Source: Carpediemonas membranifera (Eukaryota > Fornicata). Taken from it: 64,000 nt of DNA. The stretch is from contig JAHDYR010000003.1 of NCBI GenBank assembly GCA_019828565.1, positions 124,001 to 188,000 of the forward strand, written 5' to 3'. The notes beneath the pieces were generated by a model. That model had not been told where the DNA came from, searched no databases, and was given only the letters and a program-made list of their open reading frames with translations. Both the position numbers and the translations under genes were made by a program. Positions within the stretch are counted from its first letter, which is position 1. Each line of letters begins with the position of its first letter. Shown here piece by piece: positions 42,512 through 50,753 of this stretch.

Positions 42512-43789
42512 TCACCACTGAAGCTGTGCCATGGTCGCCGTCGTGGCGTCCTTCGCCGTCTCTACATGGTCAATGAAAGTCTGCCGCACAACCTCGCTGT
42601 GCCGCACGCCGTCAAGTCCAGCTACCTCAAGCTTGTCCCACGCGTCATGCACCATCCCCGCGAAGGTCTTATGGCCGACGCTGTCAGGTGCGGGGCATTG
42701 GCCTCCGCCCATGACGCAGCCGCCCGGACACGCCATGGCCTCGATCACGGCCCTCTCGCCCCTGGTTCGGACCATACGGGTGACGTTATAAATGTTGCGG
42801 GCACCATAGGCCTTGTATAACATGACCCTCGTCGGGCCGCCCTTCATGGGGAGTTCCGCCTCGCTGACTGTGAAATCGGGGTTGCCGCGGCGCTTAGGCC
42901 TCCACTCGCTGTTGCTTACGCCGTAGTGCGCGCACAGGTGCTCGCCGTAGTTCCCCGAGACGCCCTCGGGAACGGGGTCGACCGCCACACTGTCTGACTC
43001 GACCGACTCGAGGGAGTCTACCCCGAGCTTGTCCGAGATGACGTCTACGAGCTCGAACGGAGAGATGACAACCTCCGTGGCGGCCCCCGGCTGGAACTCG
43101 GGCCTCGCACTCTCGAGTTTCCGGTCGAAGCAGGGCTGGATGGAGAGATGCTTGGTACCCTCGGGCCGGGTGCTGTGGACCCATGCCGCAGTGTAGGCCA
43201 TGGGCGAGCCGACCCGCGACATCTTTGGGAGAACCTCCGGGTTCTGCTTCTCGCACACACAGACGAACCCGGGGCACGATGAGACGACGAGGGGAAGCTG
43301 CTCTGGAGCCAGCTGCTCAAACTCTCTGATGAAGTCACGCAGGGCCTCGGCCTGGCCCTCATTCGTGGAAACGAGCTCGGCCCCGTTTGTCTTAAAGAAG
43401 GCAGACAGCTTGCTGAACACCTCAGCATGCGGAAGGTTGTAATGGACGGCCAGAGAGACTAGGGACTGCGGCGCAATGGACACCACGGGCCTGAACCCGG
43501 CCTCAACGTTGTCAGTGAGGACTTGCATGAACCTTGCACCGCCTTGGCTCTGAACAAACACGGCCTCGGCAGATGTGATGCAACCAGAGCATGCAAGACA
43601 GTCCTGCAAGCTGATTTCTGCCCTCTCGGGCTTTGCGCGCTCTTCCTTGGCCTGCTTCTTCAATGCGGCGACCTCCTCACGAGTACGAAGCTGTACCTCG
43701 CCCTTTGGCGCCTCAGGCTCCTGCAATGGAATAGTACACTCTTCTGCAAGCTCTAGATAGTCGTTGAGCTCACCGAGCTTTATACTCAT
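42512..43789 (-). CDS. NAR1: Nar1/CIAO3 (NARFL) cytosolic iron-sulfur assembly factor
   Basis: 425 residues. The Fe-only hydrogenase-like fold carries the Nar1 N-terminal cluster motif AEISLQDCLACSGCITSAEAVF, VVSSCPGFVCVCEK, and the C-terminal pair (EAMACPGGCVMGGGQC). The last residue is Trp (..MAQLQW), the tail that docks to the CIA targeting complex. Nar1 hands Fe-S clusters to cytosolic and nuclear apoproteins (established). The cluster-binding cysteines and terminal Trp fit Nar1 rather than a true hydrogenase. Presence of Nar1 matters in an anaerobic protist because it implies a standard CIA pathway. It converges with ProRS, with 47 bp between stops. Confidence 0.93.
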   Translation of the reverse strand: MSIKLGELNDYLELAEECTIPLQEPEAPKGEVQLRTREEVAALKKQAKEERAKPERAEISLQDCLACSGCITSAEAVFVQSQGGARFMQVLTDNVEAGFRPVVSIAPQSLVSLAVHYNLPHAEVFSKLSAFFKTNGAELVSTNEGQAEALRDFIREFEQLAPEQLPLVVSSCPGFVCVCEKQNPEVLPKMSRVGSPMAYTAAWVHSTRPEGTKHLSIQPCFDRKLESARPEFQPGAATEVVISPFELVDVISDKLGVDSLESVESDSVAVDPVPEGVSGNYGEHLCAHYGVSNSEWRPKRRGNPDFTVSEAELPMKGGPTRVMLYKAYGARNIYNVTRMVRTRGERAVIEAMACPGGCVMGGGQCPAPDSVGHKTFAGMVHDAWDKLEVAGLDGVRHSEVVRQTFIDHVETAKDATTATMAQLQW

Positions 43790-43868
43790 CTTGTCGCTTT
43801 TTCGTCGCTTCAGGGGCCCTCACACAAAATCGGACGGAATCGGGCTGAAAACGCTTTTATTGTGCTGC

Positions 43869-44762
43869 TTACTCGTCTGTGAGAACAATCTTAGCGATTA
43901 TATCATCGTGCAAGGCCGCTGACAGTGTCGCCACCACCCCCTTCTCGTTCTTGGTGTGTTCAGTGTCCAAATAGTCGATCTTCTTCCCGTAAATATCGGT
44001 GAGCACACCCCCGCATGCGGCAAGGATGGCCTCAGGTCCGCAGGAGTCCCACTTGCTCGTCCCAGTCATCGGGTAGACGTAGGCGTCGGCATGGCCCTCG
44101 ATCACCTGCAGCGTCTTCCATCCAGCCCCAGACTGGGTGATCAGCTCGGTGTATGGGATGTTCTGCAGTCTGTGCTTCGTCAGGGGCACTCTCCGGTTGC
44201 TGGTGGTTACCCTCAGCCGGCCCTCTTCGGAGGGGGCGACCTCGATGTTCGAACCGACACCCACGACGCCCCAGTATGTCTTGCGGTCGGGTGTGAATGG
44301 CTGGTGGAGCACCCCGGCGACGGGGACGCCCTTGTAGCATATTCCAATCATCACCATGCATATGTGGAGGTTCTTCTGCTTCACAAGACTGCTTGTACCG
44401 TCGATCGGGTCGACATACAGCAGCACGTCATCCATGTTCATCTCCGTGTCATCCTCCCAGTGGCGCTGGGCCCACTGTTCAAATGCCGCGTCCACGGCTG
44501 CAGTAAAGCCGGCAGGATCCCCTTCTTCTTGTTCCTCACCAACTATTTGGAGATCAGGATATTCTGTCTTCAGAATGGTGAAGATCCGCACCTGGCCTTG
44601 CTTATCAGCTGCTGTGACGAAGTCTTTCGGTGCGTCTGCTGCGAGGGCTTTGTTCTCAGTGCGAAGGGACTCGACACCAGCTTTTTGAATACTACTAGCA
44701 ACATCTCCAGCGCTTACAGCCGCACTAACGCAGCAGCTTACGAGTTGCCGCAAGGAGACCAT
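43869..44762 (-). CDS. BPNT1: 3'(2'),5'-bisphosphate nucleotidase (BPNT1-like, IMPase superfamily)
   Basis: 297 residues from the ATG of MVSLRQLVSCCV. Metal-binding motifs of the inositol-monophosphatase fold are complete: VGEEQEEG, DPIDGTSSLVKQ, and WDSCGPEAILAACGG near the C-terminus (the [WV]D.[AC]gpe motif). Sequence and length match BPNT1/Hal2-type PAP phosphatases, which remove the 3' phosphate from PAP in sulfur metabolism and relieve inhibition of sulfotransferases and RNA exonucleases. An inositol polyphosphate 1-phosphatase activity cannot be excluded. The frame is open 55 codons upstream of this ATG, but that stretch does not look conserved. Confidence 0.9.
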   Translation of the reverse strand: MVSLRQLVSCCVSAAVSAGDVASSIQKAGVESLRTENKALAADAPKDFVTAADKQGQVRIFTILKTEYPDLQIVGEEQEEGDPAGFTAAVDAAFEQWAQRHWEDDTEMNMDDVLLYVDPIDGTSSLVKQKNLHICMVMIGICYKGVPVAGVLHQPFTPDRKTYWGVVGVGSNIEVAPSEEGRLRVTTSNRRVPLTKHRLQNIPYTELITQSGAGWKTLQVIEGHADAYVYPMTGTSKWDSCGPEAILAACGGVLTDIYGKKIDYLDTEHTKNEKGVVATLSAALHDDIIAKIVLTDE

Positions 44763-44904
44763 TGTGCATTTTAGAGACCAATCATTTGATGACCATATCC
44801 GCAATGAAGTTTCAAACCCAGCTAAACGGATGTTTACAATCAGCACCTCAACGGCAGTGTCTCCACCATGGCGACCGCACTTTAAGACACAGCAATAATA
44901 TATC

Positions 44905-47247
44905 CTACTTCTTCTTCTTATGAACACGCTTCCCCCTCTTGACGCCCCGCATGGTGTAATGAACCACGGCCTTGCTGACGACGGTGGTCTGCTGCTCCTC
45001 GTCCGCCTCTTTGGCCACCTTCGCCGCGATCTTCACCCTGTTCTGAATCTCAGCGGGGATCGAATCTATTGAGATCTTCATGGGCTTGAGATTCTCCCTG
45101 AGATTGAGCTTGGTCGAGCTCTGCTCCAGCACGGCGAAGTCCTCGAGCTGGCTCTCCTTCACCAGCAGGAAGGCGTTGCCCGTCCTGCCCGCCCTCGCTG
45201 TCCGGCCGACCTTGTGGACGTACAGCTCGGGGTTGAGGGGCACGTCGCACTGGATGACGACCTCAACGAAAGGGATGTCGAGGCCTCTGCTGGCCACGTC
45301 CGTCGCAACCAGGACATTGGCTGTGCCGTTGGCGAAGCGGTTGAGGTACTCCATGCGCGTGTCTCTGTCCAGCAGGGAGCAGAGAGGCACGGCCTTCATG
45401 GACGCGCCCTCGCCCCAGAAGGCGTTGACGAGCAGCGCCACACGGATGGCCTCCTCCTTCGTCGGTACGAACACGATGTGCTTATGGCCGGCATTCAGCA
45501 TCATGAGGTGGATGAGGATCACATTTTGCAGGCCCTCGTGCTTCCGTCTGATCATTATCCTGCTCTGCCGCAGCGTGTCGACGGTGCCCTTGTCGACCTC
45601 GACGAGCGTCCACTTCTCTTCGCCAAGGACCATGTTCCTCAGATGAGCAACCTTCTCGTCGATGGTGGCGCTGAAGAGGGCGGTCACCCTGTTCTCCGAT
45701 CTCGGAATCTGGGAAATAATCTCCCGAATCTGCTCCAGGAATGACTTATTCAAAAGCTGGTCAGCCTCGTCGAGCACCAGATACTGCAGGTTGTTGAAGT
45801 ACGTCTTGATCAGAGCACCGTTGGGGCCTGTGAACTCAGCGAGCAGCTTGCCGGGCGTCGCCACGATGAAGTGCGGCCTATCCGAGAGATCAATGAAGCA
45901 TGGCTTGCCCTGGTGCTTACCGCTGGTCAGCGTCAGGACGTTCACCCGCTCCCCCACGATCCTACTGACGCTGGTGATGACCCCGGCGATCTGGGCGGCG
46001 AGCTCCTTGGTGGAGACGAGCACGAGCGAGTAGAAGCTGGGGCGGTCGGGGTTGGCGATGAACTTGTCCAGCATCGGGAGCACGAAGGCGCCGGTGTTGT
46101 GCGTGACGACCATCTCGTGGTTGATGACGAACCGTCTGTTGCCGTCGATGGTGAAGCCGTAGTAGTCGCCCACCGGCAGCCGCTCGACCGTGAAGGCCTG
46201 GCGGTGGTGGTCAGGCTGGGGGCGACTGGACTCAACCCGCAGAGGAAGGCGGGTCAGGTCGCCCGTGATCTCGCCCGACTTGGTCACCACCAGGCCCAAG
46301 GAGCGGGCCATGAAGGCGGCGTCGTCGACCAGACCCCTGGAGCCGGACTGGTAGCCGTTGGTGTCGACCAGGCCGGCCAGACACTGGCGCCGGGCCTCGG
46401 CGGGCCCGTACTTGATGGCTGGGGGAACGCGCTTGCCGTACGGACGCATGGCCTCGACGGGGTCGCGGTTGGGGAGGAGCTCCTCGATCGCCTCGAGGAC
46501 GGCGGCGGGGGTGTCCTCGGGCATGGCGTCGTCCCAGGCGGCCCCGAGCCAGGCCCCGACGACGTATGGGTGGACGGGGACGGCGGGGTCGGCCCGGCCG
46601 TGGAAGGAGAGCTCGGGGGCGATGACGGCCTTGAGCTCGGCCCGGATGGCGTCGGGGAGGGCGAAGTAGGATTCGACGGAGATGTCGAAGACGCCGTCCG
46701 CCGGGACGTTGAGGGGGTTGCCGACCACGGACGCCAGCCAGCCCTCGGCGACGGCCTTGGTGTCGAACTTCTGGGACTCGAGCTGGATGGCAGTAGCGCT
46801 GCCGTCTAGACCCAGGCTGAGTCTGTACGCCGCGGCAGCCCAGCCCTTGCCCTCGACCTCGGCCAGGCGCTGGGGCTCGGGCAGGGCTACCGTGAGAATG
46901 TGCGACATGTTGCATCTGAAGACCGCGCCGCCCTCTAGGGTGACTCTCGCCATCTCCTGGCGGCCAGTGGTGACGCTGGTGACGAGGCGGGGCGTCCCAT
47001 CGTCTCCCATGAGCCTCTCGCCAGCAACAATGTCCTGAACAGGTTTGAACTCACCATTAGCCATGAGAACAGGAGTATCTCTGGCCAGGCACTTGCCAGA
47101 GCCTGTCTTGGCGCTGCCGACCGCGTTCTCTCCCCTAGCGATGACCGGGATAACACGGCGCTGGACCTCGTATGGCTCTTTCCAGTCCATAAGAGTAACA
47201 GACTCTTCAATATCCTTTGACAGGCCGAGGTCTTGCCAAACGCCCAT
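44905..47247 (-). CDS. DEAD-box RNA helicase, DDX47/Rrp3-like, interrupted by an intein
   Basis: 780 residues from the ATG of MGVWQDLGLS, of which 332 are an intein (46096-47091) and about 448 are helicase. Helicase motifs: Q-motif region (WKEPYEVQRRVIP), motif I AKTGSGK|T (split by the intein after Lys), TGAFVLPML, Ia STKELAAQI, ATPGKLL, motif II DEAD (VLDEADQLL), III SAT, IV VFVPT, V ATDVASRGLDIP, VI HKVGRTARAGRTG. The tail is basic (GVKRGKRVHKKKK). Sequence and length best fit Rrp3/DDX47, which works in 18S pre-rRNA processing in the nucleolus; a close DEAD-box relative is possible. Without protein splicing the P-loop threonine is displaced and the ATPase should be dead, so splicing must be efficient. 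Confidence 0.93.
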   Translation of the reverse strand: MGVWQDLGLSKDIEESVTLMDWKEPYEVQRRVIPVIARGENAVGSAKTGSGKCLARDTPVLMANGEFKPVQDIVAGERLMGDDGTPRLVTSVTTGRQEMARVTLEGGAVFRCNMSHILTVALPEPQRLAEVEGKGWAAAAYRLSLGLDGSATAIQLESQKFDTKAVAEGWLASVVGNPLNVPADGVFDISVESYFALPDAIRAELKAVIAPELSFHGRADPAVPVHPYVVGAWLGAAWDDAMPEDTPAAVLEAIEELLPNRDPVEAMRPYGKRVPPAIKYGPAEARRQCLAGLVDTNGYQSGSRGLVDDAAFMARSLGLVVTKSGEITGDLTRLPLRVESSRPQPDHHRQAFTVERLPVGDYYGFTIDGNRRFVINHEMVVTHNTGAFVLPMLDKFIANPDRPSFYSLVLVSTKELAAQIAGVITSVSRIVGERVNVLTLTSGKHQGKPCFIDLSDRPHFIVATPGKLLAEFTGPNGALIKTYFNNLQYLVLDEADQLLNKSFLEQIREIISQIPRSENRVTALFSATIDEKVAHLRNMVLGEEKWTLVEVDKGTVDTLRQSRIMIRRKHEGLQNVILIHLMMLNAGHKHIVFVPTKEEAIRVALLVNAFWGEGASMKAVPLCSLLDRDTRMEYLNRFANGTANVLVATDVASRGLDIPFVEVVIQCDVPLNPELYVHKVGRTARAGRTGNAFLLVKESQLEDFAVLEQSSTKLNLRENLKPMKISIDSIPAEIQNRVKIAAKVAKEADEEQQTTVVSKAVVHYTMRGVKRGKRVHKKKK
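46096..47091 (-). mobile_element. Intein with degenerate LAGLIDADG endonuclease
   Basis: 332 residues inserted in the Walker A motif. Block A is CLARDTPVLMANG with catalytic Cys1. Block B is FRCNMSHILTV; its His is present, but the usual Thr three before it is Asn. Block F is VGDYYGFTIDGNRRFVI. Block G is EMVVTHN with penultimate His and terminal Asn, then Thr as +1 nucleophile. The splicing residues are therefore all present. Between them lies a DOD-type endonuclease remnant: HPYVVGAWLGAAWDD (first motif, LGDG acid replaced by Ala) and RRQCLAGLVDTNGY (second motif, ..DADG acid replaced by Asn). Both catalytic acids are lost, so homing should be dead. Base composition is even more GC-rich than the flanks. 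Overall style resembles fungal/VMA-PRP8 class inteins. Confidence 0.92.
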
Positions 47248-47565
47248 CGCTCGCCAGATCGCGGTTAAAGTGCGAAATGACGATAACAACCGTTGATAGC
47301 GGAGGAGAGTAGATATATGTGCAATGAAGCAACCAGCCAGTAACAACGCCTCACTGTGCTCGATTTCCAAACTAGGAGTGTCCCGGGGCCAACCCTCAAT
47401 GACGGCCAGCCCGCTCAAGAGAACTCAAGCCACGGTGCGGCGTCATCATGGCTGCCCGTTGATGACATGGGTGGCTGTATGCGCCATTCGGGTCCGTTTT
47501 AGCTTTTCGATATTTGGCCACAGCCGCGGGCTACAAAACGTGATTCAAGCAATAAGAAGAACAAA
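47248..47565. promoter_or_regulatory. Divergent promoter region, 318 bp
   Basis: It lies between the helicase start (minus) and the micro-exon gene ATG (plus). A possible extra 32-nt intron (47492-47523, donor GTCCGT, end CCACAG) would extend the plus gene upstream in frame (..AIR|PRATKRDSSNKKNK-MPRY). It lacks a branch motif, so I do not include it. Confidence 0.4.
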
Positions 47566-48588
47566 ATGCCAAGATATTGTGGCAAGTACGTGCCAAACAG
47601 CTCTACTAACGCAGACCGTCCGTTATTCTCCTCCTAACTCACCCAGAACGTGTGTTTCTTACCCTCATTGACTATTATCCAGCCAGTTTGTCCAAAATTC
47701 CACAGTTTACTCAGGTAGTGCGTTCTACAGCATTCTCCTAACATAGCGAGTTCGTTCCCATCCACCATCCCTCTTATCCAGCGAGTTTGTCACCTCCTGC
47801 TAGTCTCACACAGCGCGTCCGTAGCTCCATTCCAGCCTAACACAGCGGGTACGTGATACATAGCCCATTTACACAGCAAGTACGTCCCTTTAACCCACCC
47901 TCACCCAGCGGCATGTTTGTATCCCCGCCTTGACCGTTACCCAGCCAGTAAGTTCACGCAGCTTTCCCTCACACAGCCAGTATGTTGCAACATGAACTAC
48001 CCATGTCTTACCCAGTTGCAAGTATGACCTTCATCCACCCTTCTTACGTAGTTCCAGCCAGTACGTCCCCAACACGCCCTCTGACACAGCCAATGTGACG
48101 AGTGCAAGCGAGTCGATGACCTCATCCACAAGGCCACGACTGACAAGATCACCATGGAAACCGAGATCCAGATCATCCCCCGTGACGAGACGAAGACCAC
48201 CATTGACGATCTCCTGAAGGTTATCACCCACATTGCCGAGGAGAACAACATCCCCAAGAAGTTCGAGATGCGGCTGACGGACCCCCACCTCACCGAGAGC
48301 CACTCGTGGAAGGAGTTCTTCAAGCAGCTGCTCACCGGTCACCCCGCGATCACCGTCAGTCTCAACAGTGACGGGCAGTTCGTATCAAACCCTGAGAACG
48401 CTGAGGTTATGGCCCTTGCTAATGAGATGAACTCCCACCTCTGCTGCGCCTACCACGGCCCGCAGGCGACGTTCTCGACCGTCGGCACTCCTAGGTCCCA
48501 GATCACCCAACTCATCTCACAGCACGTGGCCGAGATCGCCGAGCTCAACGAGAAGCTTGTAGCCATCGCCAAGTCCCGTAAGGAGTAA
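47566..48588 (+). CDS. Zinc-ribbon-like protein assembled from a ladder of micro-exons
   Basis: Proposed coding: exon 1 47566-47585, micro-exons at 47615-47617, 47647-47649, 47683-47685, 47715-47717, 47747-47749, 47782-47784, 47814-47816, 47846-47848, 47877-47879, 47909-47914, 47945-47947, 47977-47979, 48016-48021 and 48052-48060, and last exon 48090-48588. That is 190 residues. Exon 1 gives MPRYCG. The micro-exons add KPTQYDDAGNGIHHCN and a few residues. The last exon opens with CDECKRVDDLIH and runs to a helical tail (VAEIAELNEKLVAIAKSRKE). The spaced C..C, HHC and CxxC suggest zinc binding. I recognise no family. An in-frame ATG at 48154 could start a shorter form, but the CDEC segment just upstream in the same frame reads as coding. 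Every intron is phase 2, so skipping any micro-exon keeps the frame. Confidence 0.7.
47586..48089 (+). repeat. Array of 15 tiny introns separated by 3-9 nt exons
   Basis: Introns: 47586-47614, 47618-47646, 47650-47682, 47686-47714, 47718-47746, 47750-47781, 47785-47813, 47817-47845, 47849-47876, 47880-47908, 47915-47944, 47948-47976, 47980-48015, 48022-48051 and 48061-48089. Lengths are 28-36 nt, mode 29. Donors: GTACGT, GTCCGT, GTGTGT, GTTTGT, GTGCGT, GTTCGT, GTTTGT, GTCCGT, GTACGT, GTACGT, GTTTGT, GTAAGT, GTATGT, GTATGA, GTACGT. Acceptors are mostly of the form CTAACACAG/CTCACACAG/TTACACAG/CTTACCCAG, the same signals that single introns use elsewhere in this window. Intron bodies share nothing beyond these signals. 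Intron 14 could instead end at 48057, which shortens its exon to CCA. Confidence 0.75.
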
Positions 48589-48623
48589 GTTGACCAGTAA
48601 ACAGTGGTGCGTGTCTTTACCTG

Positions 48624-49472
48624 CTAGTACTTGTCGGCGTTGAGGACATCGAGCTGCACTTGCTCAGTGTGAATGCGGACGTCCTCCCGTCTCAAACGGT
48701 CGAGCACTCGCATGAGAAGGGGGGTGGCGACAGCAAATAATATAAAAACTAGGAATAATAAAACACCGGGGGCGCCACCCAAGATCACCCCGAGGAGCAT
48801 CGCTTGGCCCGTCCAAAGGCTATATGTCGCCACAGGTGCGCTCAGACGCAGCGTTCCCATAGCCTTGCCGTGCCAGACCAGGAGGAGCAAGCTTGAGTCC
48901 ATCATGACCCCCCTCAATGCAGGGGGGACGTATCCAGTGGCCAGCAGGATAAGGATGATCACGGCCGCCACTGCTGGAACTAGGGTTGCCCGTTCAGCGT
49001 GCTTCAGCTGGATAGTCTGGGAGGCTGGGTTAATGGACGCCGCGAAGAGGTACAGGAGCAGAAGGAGAGCGGCCCAGAACAGAGCCGTCGTCTCGTGGGC
49101 ATCCCGGAAGTAGACGACGTCCATGTGGGTCGACGCCACGCGAAGAAGACCGTAGCTGATAGATATGACTGCCTTGCGAACGATGGCGCGCCTGCTCCTG
49201 TCAAACGAGAGAGAGATCCCATTCTTTTGCGCAAAGGCTATGTACAACACAGAAAACACGGTGGCAAGAGCAATGAACAGGTTGGACAGGATTATTGGCC
49301 AGTCCGACTTCTCAGCAAGAGTTTTGTAAAAGACGATAACCAGGTTAAAGACGTTCAGGATGGTCTGCAGCGGCATCCAAGCTATAGACAGGTTAGCGAG
49401 ATACCATTCCGGCACGAGCGTATTAAATACACCGGGTGATACCCGAAGGCGCTTCTTTCCTGCGCCATCCAT
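48624..49472 (-). CDS. Polytopic membrane protein of unknown function
   Basis: 282 residues. There are six to eight hydrophobic spans, for example LSIAWMPLQTILNVFNLVIVFY, IILSNLFIALATVFSVLYIAF, TTALFWAALLLLLYLFAASI, TLVPAVAAVIILILLATGYV and VILGGAPGVLLFLVFILFAVAT. A short basic N-terminus (MDGAGKKRLRVSPG) and a soluble tail (RREDVRIHTEQVQLDVLNADKY) flank them. Topology is like that of many small protist transporters or scramblase-like proteins, but no motif is recognised. It converges with the micro-exon gene (35 bp) and is divergent from ArfGAP. Confidence 0.75.
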   Translation of the reverse strand: MDGAGKKRLRVSPGVFNTLVPEWYLANLSIAWMPLQTILNVFNLVIVFYKTLAEKSDWPIILSNLFIALATVFSVLYIAFAQKNGISLSFDRSRRAIVRKAVISISYGLLRVASTHMDVVYFRDAHETTALFWAALLLLLYLFAASINPASQTIQLKHAERATLVPAVAAVIILILLATGYVPPALRGVMMDSSLLLLVWHGKAMGTLRLSAPVATYSLWTGQAMLLGVILGGAPGVLLFLVFILFAVATPLLMRVLDRLRREDVRIHTEQVQLDVLNADKY

Positions 49473-49653
49473 GAACTTTCACAGAGATAAGATGCCAGGA
49501 TGTCGTGGCCATTATCCTTAAAATGCGACTTCTGAACAGCTGCTAGACAGGGTTAGCTAGGGCTTAACAACACCTCAGACGGCCTTTCCCAAGTGCGTTT
49601 TTCCATCTCGTTTTTTCAGCTGCGTAATCAGGCACTATCCCTAAAACGAGCGA

Positions 49654-50574
49654 ATGGCCGCCGCTGATAAGCAAAAGGTACGTCACAACATCAAGTATCG
49701 TCACATAGAAAGTGAAGGCCCTCACAGCAAACGGAGCGAACAAGTTCTGCTGTGACTGTGGTGCCAAGGGTATGTTCATTCCGATCAAAGCACTAACGAA
49801 GCACCTGGCTGGGCTAGCTTGAACCTTGGTGTGTTCTTCTGCATCAACTGCTCCGCCATTCACCGTAAGATGGGCGCGCATATCAGCCAGTGCAGGTCCG
49901 TCACTCTCGACGAGTGGACCACCGACGGCTACAACCGCATGATGTTCATGGGCAACGAGCGGGCCCGGCCCATCTGGGAGGGCAAGCTGCCTGATAACTT
50001 CGCCCGCCCCACGGACGCTGGCCGCGAACAGTTCATCCGGGACAAGTACGAGCGCCGCAAGTACTTTGTCGCACCCACCGACGCCGACGTTGCAGCCTTC
50101 CTCGAGGGCAAGACGCCCAAGATGTCTGCCCGTCCCACGGTGACCCAGACTATGGCCGCCCCCCCTCAGGAGGAGGACCCCTTCCCCTCGGTCTCGGCCC
50201 CTGTCACCTTCTCCCCGGGCCAGCAGGACAAGCGCAGCTCCCACAAGAACGAGCAGGACCTGATGGCGCTCTTCGGCAACCCCGTCACGACCCAACCCTC
50301 CCCTGTCGGCGTCTCGGCAACCCCCGCCAAGACCAAGTCCACCCCCGAGGCCCGCGAGCCCCCGGCCTCCATGGATAGCTTCTTCACTGTTGCCGAGACC
50401 CCCGCCAACTTCGCGGCTCCCGCCGCCCCCGCCTCCGCCGCCCCCGTGAACTTCACTGCCCCCGCCGCTGCGAGCCACGGACACACTAGCTCCCTGTCGA
50501 ATGTCGAGAAGGTCGAGGCACCCGTCGATATCAAGAGGAGTGCCTTCCTTAGCGCCTTTAACGACACTTTCTAA
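49654..50574 (+). CDS. ArfGAP-domain protein with two tiny introns
   Basis: Coding is join(49654..49677,49709..49769,49802..50574), 285 residues. The ArfGAP zinc finger is [29 protein letters not shown] (C-x2-C-x16-C-x2-C). It is followed by the arginine finger in HRKMGAHISQCRSVTLDEW. The rest of the GAP domain continues to about residue 125. A disordered Pro/Ala/Ser/Thr tail follows and ends KRSAFLSAFNDTF. It should stimulate GTP hydrolysis on Arf GTPases in vesicle traffic; the short GAP plus unstructured tail is like SMAP/AGFG proteins. The second intron lies inside the zinc finger, so reading genomic DNA straight would lose the CCDC half. Confidence 0.9.
49678..49708 (+). other. 31-nt intron (ArfGAP intron 1)
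   Basis: Donor GTACGT, acceptor GTCACATAG, phase 0. The acceptor is weaker than the others; an end a few bases later would break the frame. Confidence 0.65.
49770..49801 (+). other. 32-nt intron (ArfGAP intron 2)
   Basis: Donor GTATGT, acceptor CACTAACGAAG, phase 1. It rebuilds [18 protein letters not shown] of the ArfGAP finger. Confidence 0.9.
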
Positions 50575-50753
50575 TTAAAATGTAATGTTGTGCCGGGCTA
50601 CAAGACCAAGGGGCGACAGATTGAGTTATGTGGGGAGAGCAGTAGCTGCATGATGTGTATGCAAGCCATACCCGGCTCTGCGTTGCTCCCAGCGGTGGTG
50701 TGGGTCCATCATTTGATGGGCAACATTGGAACAGAACAAGACGGGCATAAGAA

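Noticed and set aside
40821-42518. 565-codon minus-strand ORF opposite prolyl-tRNA synthetase
   Set aside because: It is an antisense shadow of a highly biased conserved gene (V/L/D/G-rich, no family).
42512-43789. Iron-only hydrogenase
   Set aside because: The cluster motifs and terminal Trp match Nar1/CIAO3; the ferredoxin-like domains and H-cluster context of true hydrogenases are missing.
47492-47523. Additional 32-nt intron extending the micro-exon gene upstream
   Set aside because: Donor and CACAG fit and the frame is open, but there is no branch motif and it would use up most of the divergent promoter; left as an alternative.
47586-48089. CRISPR-like or minisatellite array with a 32-bp period
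   Set aside because: The units do not share a conserved direct repeat. Only splice-site-like ends recur, and these match introns elsewhere in the window.
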